Origin: G963556115 sp963678205
GTDB taxonomy: Bacteria > Planctomycetota > SZUA-567
Assembly: GCA_963678205.1 (NCBI GenBank)
Contig: OY782760.1
Coordinates: 1,364,001 to 1,428,000 of the forward strand
DNA length: 64,000 nt
Direction of reading: 5' to 3'
A program made the translations under genes and the position numbers. The stretch's first letter is position 1. Each line of letters starts with the position of its first letter. Shown piece by piece: positions 44,543-54,229 of this stretch. The notes under the pieces were generated by a model. That model did not search any database and was not told where the DNA came from. It saw only the letters and a list, made by a program, of their open reading frames with translations.

Positions 44543-45060
44543 CTAAGACTTTATTTGACAGGCACATGTTTTCAGCCACAATATCATTGCTGGTTGAGGT
44601 GTTATCGTTTGAATCCTTTGAACTTGTCTTTGGGTTATAGGGTGGTTATTTGTTTGGATACTCTTTTTAATTTTCTTTTCTTCTGCATTAGGGTATATCC
44701 CGAATGTTTTTCTCTTTAGGTGTTCAAGCATTTTGTGGTTTTGTTGAATTAACAGCTTTGTTTCGCCTAGTTCGCCCAATAAGGTACGATAACCTTACCA
44801 GAAAAAATCATAAGCCCAGAGCTATCCCAATAACCAGCGTTAACTCCAAGTATTGCTGATCGAATCCATTCTCTTCCTTAGGCAATGCTCAAAATTTTGT
44901 AGTGACGTATCAGGTTTGAGGCTGCTCCTTCTACTTTTGTCTTGATAGAGTTTTTTATTGTATGCAGCTTTTTTGTTGATGATTCCTTTAATTGTTTGCT
45001 TAATTTTACAAAGTTTTTAGCGAATATCTTCACTATTTCAATTCGTTTCTTTGTCTTCAT
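44543..45060 (-). pseudogene. Decayed gene of unknown family
   Basis: On the - strand from 45060 the reading KTKKRIEIVKIFAKNFVKLS continues to HYKILSIA, a stop, then GREWIRSAILGVNAGYWDSS and GLMIFSGKVIVPYW. After a shift it runs LGELGETKLLIQQNHKMLEH and on to a Lys/Asn-rich end. The Lys-rich helical start and the internal stop and frame changes suggest one old gene of about 160 codons, possibly from a mobile element. I do not recognise it. No intact gene lies in 44286-45228. Confidence 0.35.
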
Positions 45061-45228
45061 TTCTAATTTTTCAAGTAAGTTTGGTTATTATTTATATCTT
45101 TATATTAGTCATTCATACCTAACGCTACAATTTTAGCTAAAAGTTATTGTTGAAATTTTGAAATTACTTTCCTTGAGGTCGATTATCTTTGTCCCTGTAC
45201 AATGTACAAAGTTATTATGAGCTTGGGG

Positions 45229-46083
45229 TTATTGCAGTTTGCAGACTTGTCGCGGGCTGTTGCCGTATACTCTCTGAAATGCTTTGGATAGTGCAAAGCC
45301 GGAGGAGTAACCAGTCATTTCGGCTATTCGGTCGAGAGTGAAGTTGGTCTTCCGCATAAGATTGATCGCTTTTTCTAGGCGAATATTGGTAAGCATGCTA
45401 CGGGCAGAGGTTCCGTAAACCTGATTCATAGAGCGGTTGAAATGGGTCAGAGACATGTGGGATAGTCTGGCAAGTTCTATTGTCCGCCACTGTTTTGCTG
45501 GGTTGATATGTACTTCGTGCCAAGCTTTGGTCAGCACTGTTCTGAGGCGGCTCAGTTTGTCATTGGGTTCCATAAGTTCTAATCTTAGAAGCATAACCAG
45601 CATCTTTGCCCAACCTTCCATTACCTCTTGGTCATTCCAGCATTCTGCGTATTCCAGCATCGCTTTGGCAATATGTTCCAAATGGTTAATTCGGTGTGAG
45701 ACAATTTTTTTCTCTCCCTCTTTGGTAAAATTACGCCAATATCCTATATCCTGAAAATGCACCCAGATATAGTTGCAACTTTCTTCAACCCAATATCTAT
45801 GCGGATATAAGGCTGGGACTAGCCATATTTCTCCGGGGTTGACAGTACCAGTGCCTTTGGGAGTTAGATAATGGCACTGCCCAGAGACACAGAAATATGC
45901 ACTATGCTGGTTGAAGTTTGGGCGGCAAATATCAAGAATTGGTTGGTGAAAACTCATCCCAGCGCATATAATACCAAATTCATTTAGTATGGAATATGGA
46001 GTTCCGGCTATGGGGAAAAAACGTTGCCATCCTTTATCTAAATCCATTAATTCAAATTCACCGTCAAGTGTTTTTGCCTGCAT
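45229..46083 (-). CDS. AraC-family transcriptional regulator
   Basis: 284 aa. The N-terminal half is a cupin-type sugar-sensing domain (YFCVSGQCHYLTPKGTGTV, and GEIWLVPALYPHRYWV). The C-terminal 100 residues hold two helix-turn-helix motifs (ARLSHMSLTHFNRSMNQVYG, and IAEMTGYSSGFALSKAFQRV) and end in the family signature NSPRQVCK. It is divergent from the ABC transporter/GH127 operon across 214 bases, the standard layout for a dedicated activator. AAAGGTAA precedes the ATG at 46083. The inducer is probably the imported sugar, likely an arabinose-containing oligosaccharide by context (inference). Confidence 0.93.
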   Translation of the reverse strand: MQAKTLDGEFELMDLDKGWQRFFPIAGTPYSILNEFGIICAGMSFHQPILDICRPNFNQHSAYFCVSGQCHYLTPKGTGTVNPGEIWLVPALYPHRYWVEESCNYIWVHFQDIGYWRNFTKEGEKKIVSHRINHLEHIAKAMLEYAECWNDQEVMEGWAKMLVMLLRLELMEPNDKLSRLRTVLTKAWHEVHINPAKQWRTIELARLSHMSLTHFNRSMNQVYGTSARSMLTNIRLEKAINLMRKTNFTLDRIAEMTGYSSGFALSKAFQRVYGNSPRQVCKLQ

Positions 46084-46245
46084 TATATTACCTTTTATTG
46101 TATGAATAGTTATCAGATGTTCAGTTTGGATATATTATTGGTATGTGTAGCCATTGTGTCAAGTGAATTAATGTGGTAAAGTAAAAGTATAAGTATTAAT
46201 TACAAAAGTAAACGAATATACGTGATATTTAGTGTTTATGTGTGT

Positions 46246-46261
46246 CTGTTGCAAGTAACAG
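46246..46261. promoter_or_regulatory. Candidate operator upstream of the sugar-binding-protein gene
   Basis: The 16-base interrupted palindrome CTGTTGCAAGTAACAG lies 36 bases before the start codon, in the divergent gap between the AraC regulator and its likely target operon. Position fits a site near the promoter, but AraC proteins usually bind direct repeats, so another regulator is possible. Confidence 0.35.
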
Positions 46262-46297
46262 AATTTTATAGTTTTAAATAGTTTTAGGAGAAATGTT

Positions 46298-47563
46298 ATG
46301 CTGATTACAAAAAAATCTGGGTTAACCAGACATTGTATGATTCTTGCAGGATTTTTGTTTGTGGTATTTGCCAGTAGTGTCTTTGCCCAAGATACAGTGT
46401 CTATGTGGGTAAGAAGTGATAATGAGAATCTTATGGTTCCAGTGGTTAAAGCGTATAATGACCTAGGTGGAGATCAGATAGATCTGCAAATAATCCCTGC
46501 TCAGGAAATGATGCAGAAATTGGCTACATCTTATATGGCTGGTGAGGCACCTGATGTGGTTTCACTTGATCTGATTTATACCCCTCAGCTTATCAATGCT
46601 GATATGCTTGAAGATCTCACCAGCTATGCTGAATCATTGCCTTTCTTTTCTTCTCTCTCAAAAGGGCATGTTCAAGTAGGTAGTAAAGATGGTAAAATAT
46701 TTGCGCTGCCATTTTCAGTAGAAGATTCATTTCTTATGTATAACAAAGATGTGCTCCGTAAAGCTGGGCTTGATCCAGAAAAACCAGCAAAGACTCTGGG
46801 AGAACTGAAAGATCAGTGCATTAAGATATCAAAGTCTGGTAAAGACGTATATGGCTTTTATACTTGTGCTGCAAGTGGTGGTTGGCTGGCGTTTACCTTT
46901 AATCCATTTATCTGGGCTTTAGGTGGTGACTCCTTGTCTGCAGACGGAACCAAGGCAATGTTTAATACCAAAGCTGTTAGAGAAGCCATTGGTTATTATC
47001 GTGAACTATTCCAGAATGGCTGTATTCCAGAGAGTGCTGCAACCGATGCTGGTGGTAATAGATTTACTGGCTTTCTAGCTGGGAAGGTTGGTTATATGTG
47101 TGCAGGTACATTTATGATTGGTGTACTGCTGAATGATCACCCTGATGTTGATTTTGGGGTAACTCCTATCCCTGGAAAAGATGATGGCTTTGCTACTTTT
47201 GCTGGCGGTGATAATATTGTTTTTCTCAAAGGATCTAAAAAAATTGACGCTGCTAAGCGTTTTCTAAAGTGGTGTTACTCATTGGAAGGTCAGACCCTTA
47301 TGGTGAGACATGGTAGTATTCCTGTAAGAGGTGATGTTGCTGAAAAAGCTCTGGCCGGCCGTGACCCGCGCTATCTGATGCCTGCTAGCATTCTTTCACA
47401 CGGTCATACTCCATACAGCCTTGTATACAGTGAGTTATTCTTGAACAATAACGGGGCTTGGACAGAGATGATCAACCGTGGATTATTCACTGATGAGAAC
47501 ATTGATGAATTAACAGATCAAGCGCAGGAAGAAGCACAGACTGTAATTGATGATAATTTGTAA
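46298..47563 (+). CDS. Sugar ABC transporter substrate-binding protein (SBP_bac_1)
   Basis: 421 aa, preceded by AGGAG. Signal peptide HCMILAGFLFVVFASSVFAQ with a cut near residue 30. The mature protein has the family-1 pattern: TVSMWVRSDNENLMVPVVKA, YMAGEAPDVVSLDLIYTPQL, ALPFSVEDSFLMYNKDVLRK, and a C-terminal half with FLAGKVGYMCAGTFMIGVL. It delivers carbohydrate to the permeases encoded next. The 400-base gap before the first permease gene holds a stable hairpin and no gene. Confidence 0.93.
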   Translation: MLITKKSGLTRHCMILAGFLFVVFASSVFAQDTVSMWVRSDNENLMVPVVKAYNDLGGDQIDLQIIPAQEMMQKLATSYMAGEAPDVVSLDLIYTPQLINADMLEDLTSYAESLPFFSSLSKGHVQVGSKDGKIFALPFSVEDSFLMYNKDVLRKAGLDPEKPAKTLGELKDQCIKISKSGKDVYGFYTCAASGGWLAFTFNPFIWALGGDSLSADGTKAMFNTKAVREAIGYYRELFQNGCIPESAATDAGGNRFTGFLAGKVGYMCAGTFMIGVLLNDHPDVDFGVTPIPGKDDGFATFAGGDNIVFLKGSKKIDAAKRFLKWCYSLEGQTLMVRHGSIPVRGDVAEKALAGRDPRYLMPASILSHGHTPYSLVYSELFLNNNGAWTEMINRGLFTDENIDELTDQAQEEAQTVIDDNL

Positions 47564-47598
47564 TATCTATAAAACAAAGTAATTTTGCCATATTTTTA

Positions 47599-47670
47599 TG
47601 TTTGCGGTGCTCTGTTACTGAGTACAGAGGCAGTTTGAACAGAAATAGTCTGGAATTGCTACCGCAAACA
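47599..47670 (+). repeat. Branched RNA structure behind the binding-protein gene
   Basis: A perfect 10-bp outer stem (TGTTTGCGGT at 47599-47608 with ACCGCAAACA at 47661-47670) encloses an inner hairpin (CTCTGT at 47610-47615 with ACAGAG at 47624-47629). No T-run follows, so it is not a simple terminator. In the transcript it would sit 36 bases after the binding-protein stop, where such structures protect the upstream message. The remainder of 47564-47960 has no gene. Confidence 0.6.
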
Positions 47671-47960
47671 TTAGTATTAAGAATGTACAATAAAAATGGT
47701 CTCAGGGTAGGTTTTCTGAAACAAGATAGAATTCTGTTTCGTTGCATTCTCCTGATTATTATTAATGTTTTGGAGTTATTCTTAAAGTATAGAAATGCAT
47801 AAGGAATAAAAGTGTATTGTTGTGTTGGGATTAATTTTACAGTGTTTCAGAATTACCTACTAGTATCCCATAAATTATTATTATACTTGGTATATCAGAT
47901 ACTATAATTGATATTTTGTAATTAACTTTAATTTTTACATCGCGCCAAAAAGGTACTATT

Positions 47961-48917
47961 ATGAGCAGAGAAAGCAGTTTTAACAATAGTAATTCCTCCG
48001 CTACTTCTGTGGCAATAAGAAATAGGTTAAAGCTTAAATATCCTCCCAAAAAATCCCAGTGGATAGCATTGGTCTTCATCGCACCAAGCCTGATTATGGT
48101 GACGGTATTTTTTCTAGCGCCACTGATTATGGATATATATATGTCGTTCTTCAAGTGGCCACTAATGGGTACGCCAAAATTTGTTGGCTTTAGAAATTAT
48201 ATCCGTTTGGCCTCAGATAAAGAATTTATCAATGCCTTGATTTTTACCGGTAAATATACCTTTTGGGTGACTATTGCTATTTTTGCAGTGGCATTTCCTC
48301 TGGCATTATTTGTTGAGAAGCCGATGCGCCTTACGGGGTTCTTCCGTACAAGTTATTTTCTTCCAGCTGTTGTTGGTTTTGCAACTGCGTGTATTCTCTG
48401 GGTATGGCTGCTAAATCCTGATATGGGCCTATTAAGCGTGGTAATACAGCGACTAGGAATCACTGATAAGCCAGTGCAGTTTATTGCGGATTACGATTTG
48501 GCCTTCTTCTCCATAATTATTATTGTTGTTTGGCGTATGGCTGGTTTTACTATGCTGCTGCTTCTCACTGGCATTCAGGCAATTCCTGGTGAGGTTCATG
48601 AAGCGGCGCGTATTGACGGTGCTACAGGGTGGCAGCGTTTCCGTCTGGTGACTCTGCCTTTGATGAAACGTACTCTGGCTTTGACATTGATTATGTCAAT
48701 AACGGGATCTATCCTTGCTTTTGATCAGTTTTATATTGTTACGCTTGGTGGCCCGCGCAAACAGACAATGTCTCTAGTGTATGAAGTTTATCAGAAGTCA
48801 TTTATTTCATTTCGTCTCGGTTATGGTGCCAGCATTTCGGTAATAATCATGATAATTCTAATTCTGTTTACACTAGCTCAGCTTTATATTCTGAGAAATA
48901 AGGAACCAATGAAATGA
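47961..48917 (+). CDS. Sugar ABC transporter permease (UgpA/MalF type)
   Basis: 318 aa with AAAAAGG before the ATG. A cytoplasmic N-terminus of about 35 residues leads to six TM helices. The EAA loop that docks on the ATPase reads VHEAARIDGATGWQRFRLVTLPLM. First of the two permease genes, its TGA overlapping the next ATG by four bases. Forms a heterodimeric channel with the following gene product. Confidence 0.93.
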   Translation: MSRESSFNNSNSSATSVAIRNRLKLKYPPKKSQWIALVFIAPSLIMVTVFFLAPLIMDIYMSFFKWPLMGTPKFVGFRNYIRLASDKEFINALIFTGKYTFWVTIAIFAVAFPLALFVEKPMRLTGFFRTSYFLPAVVGFATACILWVWLLNPDMGLLSVVIQRLGITDKPVQFIADYDLAFFSIIIIVVWRMAGFTMLLLLTGIQAIPGEVHEAARIDGATGWQRFRLVTLPLMKRTLALTLIMSITGSILAFDQFYIVTLGGPRKQTMSLVYEVYQKSFISFRLGYGASISVIIMIILILFTLAQLYILRNKEPMK

Positions 48918-49789
48918 GTCGTGAAAAACCTCGTAAAATGAATAAACCTCCGCTGAAAAAACGGATTAATGGAACTATTATAACCGTTGTCGGTATTATT
49001 GTAGCTGCTTTATTTCTTGCCCCTATGTTCTGGGTTATACTCTCGTCATTCAAAACCAAGACTGAGGCGGTACAAACACCCTTGATACCATGGCCAACTC
49101 AAGGCGTCTCTTTAGACACTTATCGGGAATTGAATACGTTTGGCGCTGGTTTGTACCAGCATTTTGTAAACAGTGTAACCGTTACAATCGGAACCGTTGT
49201 CCTGACAATTATATTGAGCTCTCTTGCCGGATATGGCTTTTCCCGGTTTCGCTTTCGAGGAAAGAATGTCTTTTTTATAATTATTATGCTTACTATGATG
49301 ATACCGTTTCAATCTGTTTTGACGCCATTGTTCTTGATTTTAACCAAGATGAATCTACAGAATACCTTGCTGGGACTGATTTTGGTATATACTACTTTGC
49401 AACTGCCATTCTCTGTTTTTATGATGCGTAACTCTTTCGACTCTGTTCCCGTTGATATAGAGGAAGCTGCAAGGATTGATGGCTGCTCTACCTGGTCTAT
49501 TTTTACTAAAATTATGTTGAAGCTTACTCTTCCTGGTACAGTAACTGTGGCTATTTTTGCATTTCTTAATGCGTGGAATGAGTTTCTTGCTGCCTTGATT
49601 CTTTTAAATAATACCGATAAGCAGACCTTGCCGGTTATTGCCGCCTTTGTACGTTACGGTAAATTCGGCGGTATCAACTGGGGATCTGTTCAAGCCAGCG
49701 TTACCATAATGATGATTCCATGTATCATCCTGTTCTTGATTTTGCAACGTTATTATGTTCGCGGGATTACTTCTGGAGCAGTTAAATAA
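48914..49789 (+). CDS. Sugar ABC transporter permease (UgpE/MalG type)
   Basis: 291 aa. Six TM helices start at about residue 16. The EAA loop reads DIEEAARIDGCSTWSIFTKIML. The N-terminal SSFKTKTEAVQTPLIPWP after TM1 is typical of the MalG-like partner. Starts inside the end of the previous gene (translational coupling). Followed after 95 bases by the glycosidase gene, so uptake and hydrolysis are in one unit. Confidence 0.93.
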   Translation: MSREKPRKMNKPPLKKRINGTIITVVGIIVAALFLAPMFWVILSSFKTKTEAVQTPLIPWPTQGVSLDTYRELNTFGAGLYQHFVNSVTVTIGTVVLTIILSSLAGYGFSRFRFRGKNVFFIIIMLTMMIPFQSVLTPLFLILTKMNLQNTLLGLILVYTTLQLPFSVFMMRNSFDSVPVDIEEAARIDGCSTWSIFTKIMLKLTLPGTVTVAIFAFLNAWNEFLAALILLNNTDKQTLPVIAAFVRYGKFGGINWGSVQASVTIMMIPCIILFLILQRYYVRGITSGAVK

Positions 49790-49884
49790 CTGTTAATTCA
49801 AAATAGCTTTTAGTGATTGATAATTACCTGTTGGTAATTAGTAAGATTTTTGTGTGAATTTTAATAGATTTGAGAGGATAAATT

Positions 49885-51816
49885 ATGCCAAGCTTCCAAC
49901 CTATACAGCAGTTTCGTCCGCCAAGCCTTCCTGAAGTAAGAGTAGAAGGGTTCTGGCAACCGATTGTACAGGCGGTACGGGAGAAAAGTTCTGTTGTATT
50001 ATATGATCGGTGTATCGCTGCGGGAACTCTGGAGCAGATTGATATTGATCTGCCTGTTCCTGAAATTCGTATTCCTTTGGGTGCCGGTGGTGTAACCATG
50101 CAGATGTTCTGGGACTCTGACGTCGGAAAGATTATTGAAACTTTTTCCTATCTTCTTGCTGATAAGCGAGATGCTGAGATAGAGAAAAAAGCAGATAACC
50201 TTATATCATTGTTGCAAAAGCTACAACAGCCTGATGGGTATATGGATAGCTGGTATATACGTATGCAGCCTGGAAAGCGCTGGACAAATCTTCGCGATTG
50301 TCATGAGCTGTATAATGCAGGGCATCTTCTTGAAGGAGCGGTGGCATATTATCAGGCAACAGGTAAACGTGAATTTCTTGAGATAATGGAGAAACTTCTG
50401 ACTCTTGTTGAAGCAACATTTGGGGCAGAAGAAGGTAAAATCCATGGGTATCCCGGGCATGAAGTATTATCACTGGCTCTAGTGAAGCTTTACCGGTTGA
50501 CCAATGAGAAGCGCTGGCTCAATCTTGTGGAGTATTTTATCAATGAGCGTGGGAAAAAACCGAATTATTTTGATTTGGAAGCAGAGGCGCGTGGTGAGAA
50601 AGAGAACCTTAATCCTAGCAAAACGCATGAATATGATCAGTCACACCTGCCAGTGCGTGAGCAGGATAAGGTCGTTGGGCATGCGGTTCGGGCAATGTAT
50701 CTTTATTGCGGTATGGCTGATGTTGCTATGGAGACAGGTGATGAAAGTTTGCGGGAGGCTTTGGATAAACTCTGGGATGATCTAGTCTCAAAACGTCTGT
50801 ATATCACCGGAGGAATGGGGCCGTCAAAGGATAATGAAGGCTTTACCGAAGACTATGACTTCCCTAATGCTACAGCTTATGCTGAAACATGCGCAACTAT
50901 TGGTCTTGCTTTTTGGTCGCACCGTATGTTGGGATTTGGCCCGGATGTTAGATATGCAGATGTTATGGAGCAGGCTATTTATAATGGCGCTTTATCTGGT
51001 TTGGCTCAGGATGGTTCACGTTTCTTTTATGAGAATCCTCTTGAAAGTAATGGGACACATAATCGCTGGGAATGGCATCGCTGTCCTTGTTGTCCTCCAA
51101 ATATTTCAAGATTGGTTGCTTCAATCGGGACTTATATATATAGCTGTGCGGATGAGGCTATTGCAGTTAATTTGTATTGTCAGAGTACGGGTTCATTTGA
51201 GGTTTCTGGTGGAAAGGCAGTAATAAAACAGGAGACCAATTATCCATGGGATGGAGCAGTACGAATTAGTATTGAGAATAACGGCGCAGGTGAGTTTACT
51301 CTGGCTGCACGTATCCCAGAGTGGTCTATAGGCGCTACTGCGAAACTCAACGGTGAAGATATCAATATTGCAGAAAACTCTGTGAAAGGTTATCTTCTTC
51401 TTGAGAGAGTATGGAAGGATAATGATACTCTGGAGTTGAATATTCCCATGACTGTGCGTAAATTGTATCCACATCCTAATATTAAGCAAAATGTGAATAG
51501 AATGGCATTGGCTAGAGGACCTCTGGTTTATTGTTTGGAAGAGGTTGATAATAAGATGCCGTTGAATAGGATATATATAGATGCTCAGGCAGAATTCAAA
51601 AGTGAGTTCCGTGCTGATATTTTCGGAGGAGCAACAGTAATAACCGGAAAAGCTAGAGCTAAAATGATAGATGACTGGGGAATTGAGCTATATAGAGAGA
51701 AACCGGCGGAGTGGTGCGAAATGGATATTACGGCGATTCCATATTATTTGTGGGATAACCGTGAGCCTGGAGAGATGCTGGTATGGTTGCCACTTTACAA
51801 TTCGTGTGAGCAGTAG
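49885..51816 (+). CDS. GH127 family (DUF1680) beta-L-arabinofuranosidase-like enzyme
   Basis: 643 aa, GAGAGGATAA before the ATG and no signal peptide, so it acts inside the cell on imported sugar. The family removes beta-L-arabinofuranosyl units. The barrel has RDCHELYNAGHLLEGAVAYY. Active-site elements follow the known HypBA1 pattern: the YAETCA motif (acid/base Glu and a zinc Cys), and WHRCPCCPPNISRL (paired Cys with the nucleophile). A C-terminal beta-sandwich contains RMALARGPLVYCLE. All catalytic residues are present. Its place between permeases and ATPase points to an arabinose-decorated oligosaccharide as substrate, although some DUF1680 members have other sugars. Confidence 0.92.
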   Translation: MPSFQPIQQFRPPSLPEVRVEGFWQPIVQAVREKSSVVLYDRCIAAGTLEQIDIDLPVPEIRIPLGAGGVTMQMFWDSDVGKIIETFSYLLADKRDAEIEKKADNLISLLQKLQQPDGYMDSWYIRMQPGKRWTNLRDCHELYNAGHLLEGAVAYYQATGKREFLEIMEKLLTLVEATFGAEEGKIHGYPGHEVLSLALVKLYRLTNEKRWLNLVEYFINERGKKPNYFDLEAEARGEKENLNPSKTHEYDQSHLPVREQDKVVGHAVRAMYLYCGMADVAMETGDESLREALDKLWDDLVSKRLYITGGMGPSKDNEGFTEDYDFPNATAYAETCATIGLAFWSHRMLGFGPDVRYADVMEQAIYNGALSGLAQDGSRFFYENPLESNGTHNRWEWHRCPCCPPNISRLVASIGTYIYSCADEAIAVNLYCQSTGSFEVSGGKAVIKQETNYPWDGAVRISIENNGAGEFTLAARIPEWSIGATAKLNGEDINIAENSVKGYLLLERVWKDNDTLELNIPMTVRKLYPHPNIKQNVNRMALARGPLVYCLEEVDNKMPLNRIYIDAQAEFKSEFRADIFGGATVITGKARAKMIDDWGIELYREKPAEWCEMDITAIPYYLWDNREPGEMLVWLPLYNSCEQ

Positions 51817-51884
51817 TTATGTTTTAATTCTGCTGCTTGAATAGTTTTACCGCAAAATATTTAGTTATATTGGAGGTTTTAGTT

Positions 51885-52958
51885 ATGGGTTCGGTTGTAA
51901 TAAAAGATGTATACAAAGCGTATGGACAGGTTGAAGTGATAAAAGGAATCTCTCTGGATATTAATGATGGAGAGTTCATTACCTTAGTTGGTCCATCAGG
52001 GTGTGGGAAGTCGACTCTACTGAGGATGATCTCTGGTTTGGAAGATATTTCGTATGGGGATATTTTTATCAATAATCGGGTAGTAAACAATGTTCAGCCT
52101 AAAGATCGTGATATTGCCATGGTATTTCAGGGGTATGCTTTATATCCGCATATGACGGTAGCGGAAAATATGGGATTTGCCATGAAGCTGAAGAAGATGG
52201 ATAAGGAAAAAATAAAATATGCTGTGCAGGAAGCAGCTGATATTCTCGGGCTTACTCCTTTATTGCAGCGGTATCCTAAACAGCTATCAGGTGGACAACG
52301 TCAACGAGTAGCTATGGGTAGGGCTATTGTTAGAAAGCCACAGGTTTTTCTATTTGATGAACCGCTCTCAAATCTTGACGCAAAATTGCGTGTGCAAATG
52401 CGTGGAGAGATAAAGCAATTACATCGGCGACTTGGTATTACCACTGTATATGTTACTCATGATCAGATAGAAGCTATGACTCTTGCTGATAGGATTGTTG
52501 TGATGAATAAGGGAGAGGTGGAGCAGGTTGGAAGTCCTCGCGAATTATTTGATTATCCTTGTAATCAATTTGTAGCTAACTTCATTGGCTCACCTGCTAT
52601 GAATTTTATCGAAGGGGAGTTGGTTAAAGAAGATGGAAAGGCATTTTTTATTACAGGTAATGGATCGAAGCTACTTATAAAGGATGGTGATAACTTATCT
52701 CCGTATTCAAAAGTACTTTATGGAATTCGTCCAGAGCATTTACAGCTTTCAAATGATAATGGGGTCAAGGCTGAAGTGACAATTACCGAGGATACAGGTT
52801 CTGAGATTGTTGTACTAGCTAAGTGCTGTGGAGAGCAGATAACTATTCTGCTTCATGAGCGGGTAGAATTATCCCCAGGTGATATTATTAGCATAGAGCC
52901 TAAGTCGGGGGCATCACACTTTTTTGATGCGAAGACAAAAAAACGTATTTATTGGTAG
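51885..52958 (+). CDS. Carbohydrate ABC transporter ATPase (MsmX/UgpC type)
   Basis: 357 aa. The true start is the ATG at 51885 with TGGAGG 8 bases upstream; the frame extends to 51837 without support. Walker A is GPSGCGKST, Q-loop VFQGYALYPHMTV, signature LSGGQRQR, Walker B VFLFDEPLSNLD, then the His switch VTHDQ. The last 120 residues form the regulatory TOBE/OB region. It energises the upstream permease pair. ATPases of this type often serve several importers. Last gene of the GH127 operon; the next 1.2 kb is a gene desert. Confidence 0.94.
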   Translation: MGSVVIKDVYKAYGQVEVIKGISLDINDGEFITLVGPSGCGKSTLLRMISGLEDISYGDIFINNRVVNNVQPKDRDIAMVFQGYALYPHMTVAENMGFAMKLKKMDKEKIKYAVQEAADILGLTPLLQRYPKQLSGGQRQRVAMGRAIVRKPQVFLFDEPLSNLDAKLRVQMRGEIKQLHRRLGITTVYVTHDQIEAMTLADRIVVMNKGEVEQVGSPRELFDYPCNQFVANFIGSPAMNFIEGELVKEDGKAFFITGNGSKLLIKDGDNLSPYSKVLYGIRPEHLQLSNDNGVKAEVTITEDTGSEIVVLAKCCGEQITILLHERVELSPGDIISIEPKSGASHFFDAKTKKRIYW

Positions 52959-53069
52959 ATATTTATAGATATGTATTTAAAATTATTCTTCCGAGGGGAA
53001 ATTAAGAATAATTTGAGAAAATCAATACCATTGTCCAATCATTTAAGATATTGGTCGTTTTGTAATTAA

Positions 53070-53244
53070 ACTAAAAATACCCAGACAAATGGAATATATG
53101 AACCTTTGCATAAAACTTTGTCTAGAGGATTTTATCCGCCGTCGTTTAGGAGAAGTATAAAATAGTTTGAAAGGAATGCAAAAAGATCTGGATGAATGAC
53201 TTAATGCTGTAAATAAAGAACTACCGAATAGTAAAGCTCGCTGT
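53070..53244 (+). pseudogene. IS481-family transposase, C-terminal remnant
   Basis: One frame reads TKNTQTNGIYEPLHKTLSRG followed by FYPPSFRRSIK. A shift then gives NSLKGMQKDLDE, a stop, and LNAVNKELPNSKARC. This matches the conserved end of IS481-type transposases (the TNG.cERfHKT and LQ.dLDeWL..yN.eR motifs) in a badly decayed form. No terminal repeats were found. A trace of past insertion downstream of the sugar operon. Confidence 0.6.
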
Positions 53245-53423
53245 TCATTTGTAATTAGCATATCAATCCAACCAATATTAAGTTGCTGTACGTTGTACTG
53301 GAGGTATTTATGAGGGGGGGATGGTGTTTTATACTTAGTTGATATGTAAGTTCTTAGTAGGGTTATCGATTTTCGCCGTCTAGCTAATTTGTATCATTTT
53401 CTATAATGTTATTTTGCTTTCAA

Positions 53424-53450
53424 AAAAACACTGTCCTTGGCAGTGTTTTT
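53424..53450 (+). terminator. Intrinsic terminator, possibly bidirectional
   Basis: AAAAACACTG pairs with CAGTGTTTTT around the 7-base loop TCCTTGG. The T-run is part of the right arm, and the A-run on the left can serve the opposite strand. A weaker hairpin (GCTC-TCTG-GAGT, with A and T runs) follows at about 53465-53487. It probably closes the operon that ends at 52958, about 470 bases upstream. Confidence 0.75.
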
Positions 53451-53489
53451 GTCGTTAAACTCATAAAAAAAGCTCTCTGGAGTTTTTAT

Positions 53490-54107
53490 ACTTTACAGCG
53501 ATCTGCTCGCTGACGTCGATCTTAAAATTTAACCTATTAGATGTGCTTGGAATTTTGTGGAATACTTTGTGGTTTGATGAGGATGAGTATGATTCAGTCG
53601 CTTATCTTCCTATTTTTTTAAGTTTTGTTAATATTAATCTAAAATTTGAATAATATAAACTTACGCTAGGAATGTATAAATTATTTATTTATATACTATC
53701 ATTAATTAATCTATTTATCGCAGCTAAAGTTGCGCTCATTTTAGTCCATTCCAGTATTAAACCGTCAATTGCTTACGCATAAAAAAACACTAACAGCAAT
53801 ACAATAATTTCTAACAGTACCTTCAATGTTATAACGCTTTCCAAATTAATACTTATTCATTATGTGCTTTAATATATGTAATTTATCTATGTGTAAATAT
53901 ACATACAAGGAGAAACTTCCCCAACGTGTCGTATTCATACCATGATTCTGTTCAGATAATATAATAATATGTGTAGGTATTGTAAATATAAGATTAAAAT
54001 TATAAAGTATTTGAAGGCAATAAAAATAAATTAATGTTTGTAATATAATGTGTATAAAGAAGTTATGTGGATTCCTGTGTGTTGTTGTTAGGAATATGAA
54101 TTAATTT
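53490..54107. other. Gene desert, nothing recognised
   Basis: About 620 bases of AT-rich DNA with many stops in all frames. No coding remnant, RNA or repeat was identified. It separates the two carbohydrate operons. Confidence 0.45.
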
Positions 54108-54129
54108 TTGACAAAATTCAAGTTTTAAT

Positions 54130-54167
54130 TTGCATAAGTGATCTCTTGTGGTATTATGACATATGTC
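54130..54167 (+). promoter_or_regulatory. Candidate promoter and operator of the Rbs-type operon
   Basis: TTGCAT (54130-54135) and TATTAT (54152-54157) are 16 bases apart. They are followed directly by the perfect 10-bp palindrome GACATATGTC (54158-54167), which would cover the transcription start. An operator there suits repression by the SorC-family regulator encoded at the end of the operon. A TTGACA at 54108 offers a second -35 but with a poor -10. Confidence 0.4.
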
Positions 54168-54229
54168 GTGACAAAGTACATGATGTTTGCTTGTGTTTAG
54201 TTTATTTGTATAAAAATTAAGGAGATCTA

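Noticed and set aside
47602..47802. Open frame of 66 codons between binding protein and permease
   Set aside because: No ribosome site, overlaps the hairpin structure and has no protein-like features.
53043..53261. Open frame of 72 codons on the - strand
   Set aside because: It is antisense to the IS481-type transposase remnant, which accounts for the region.
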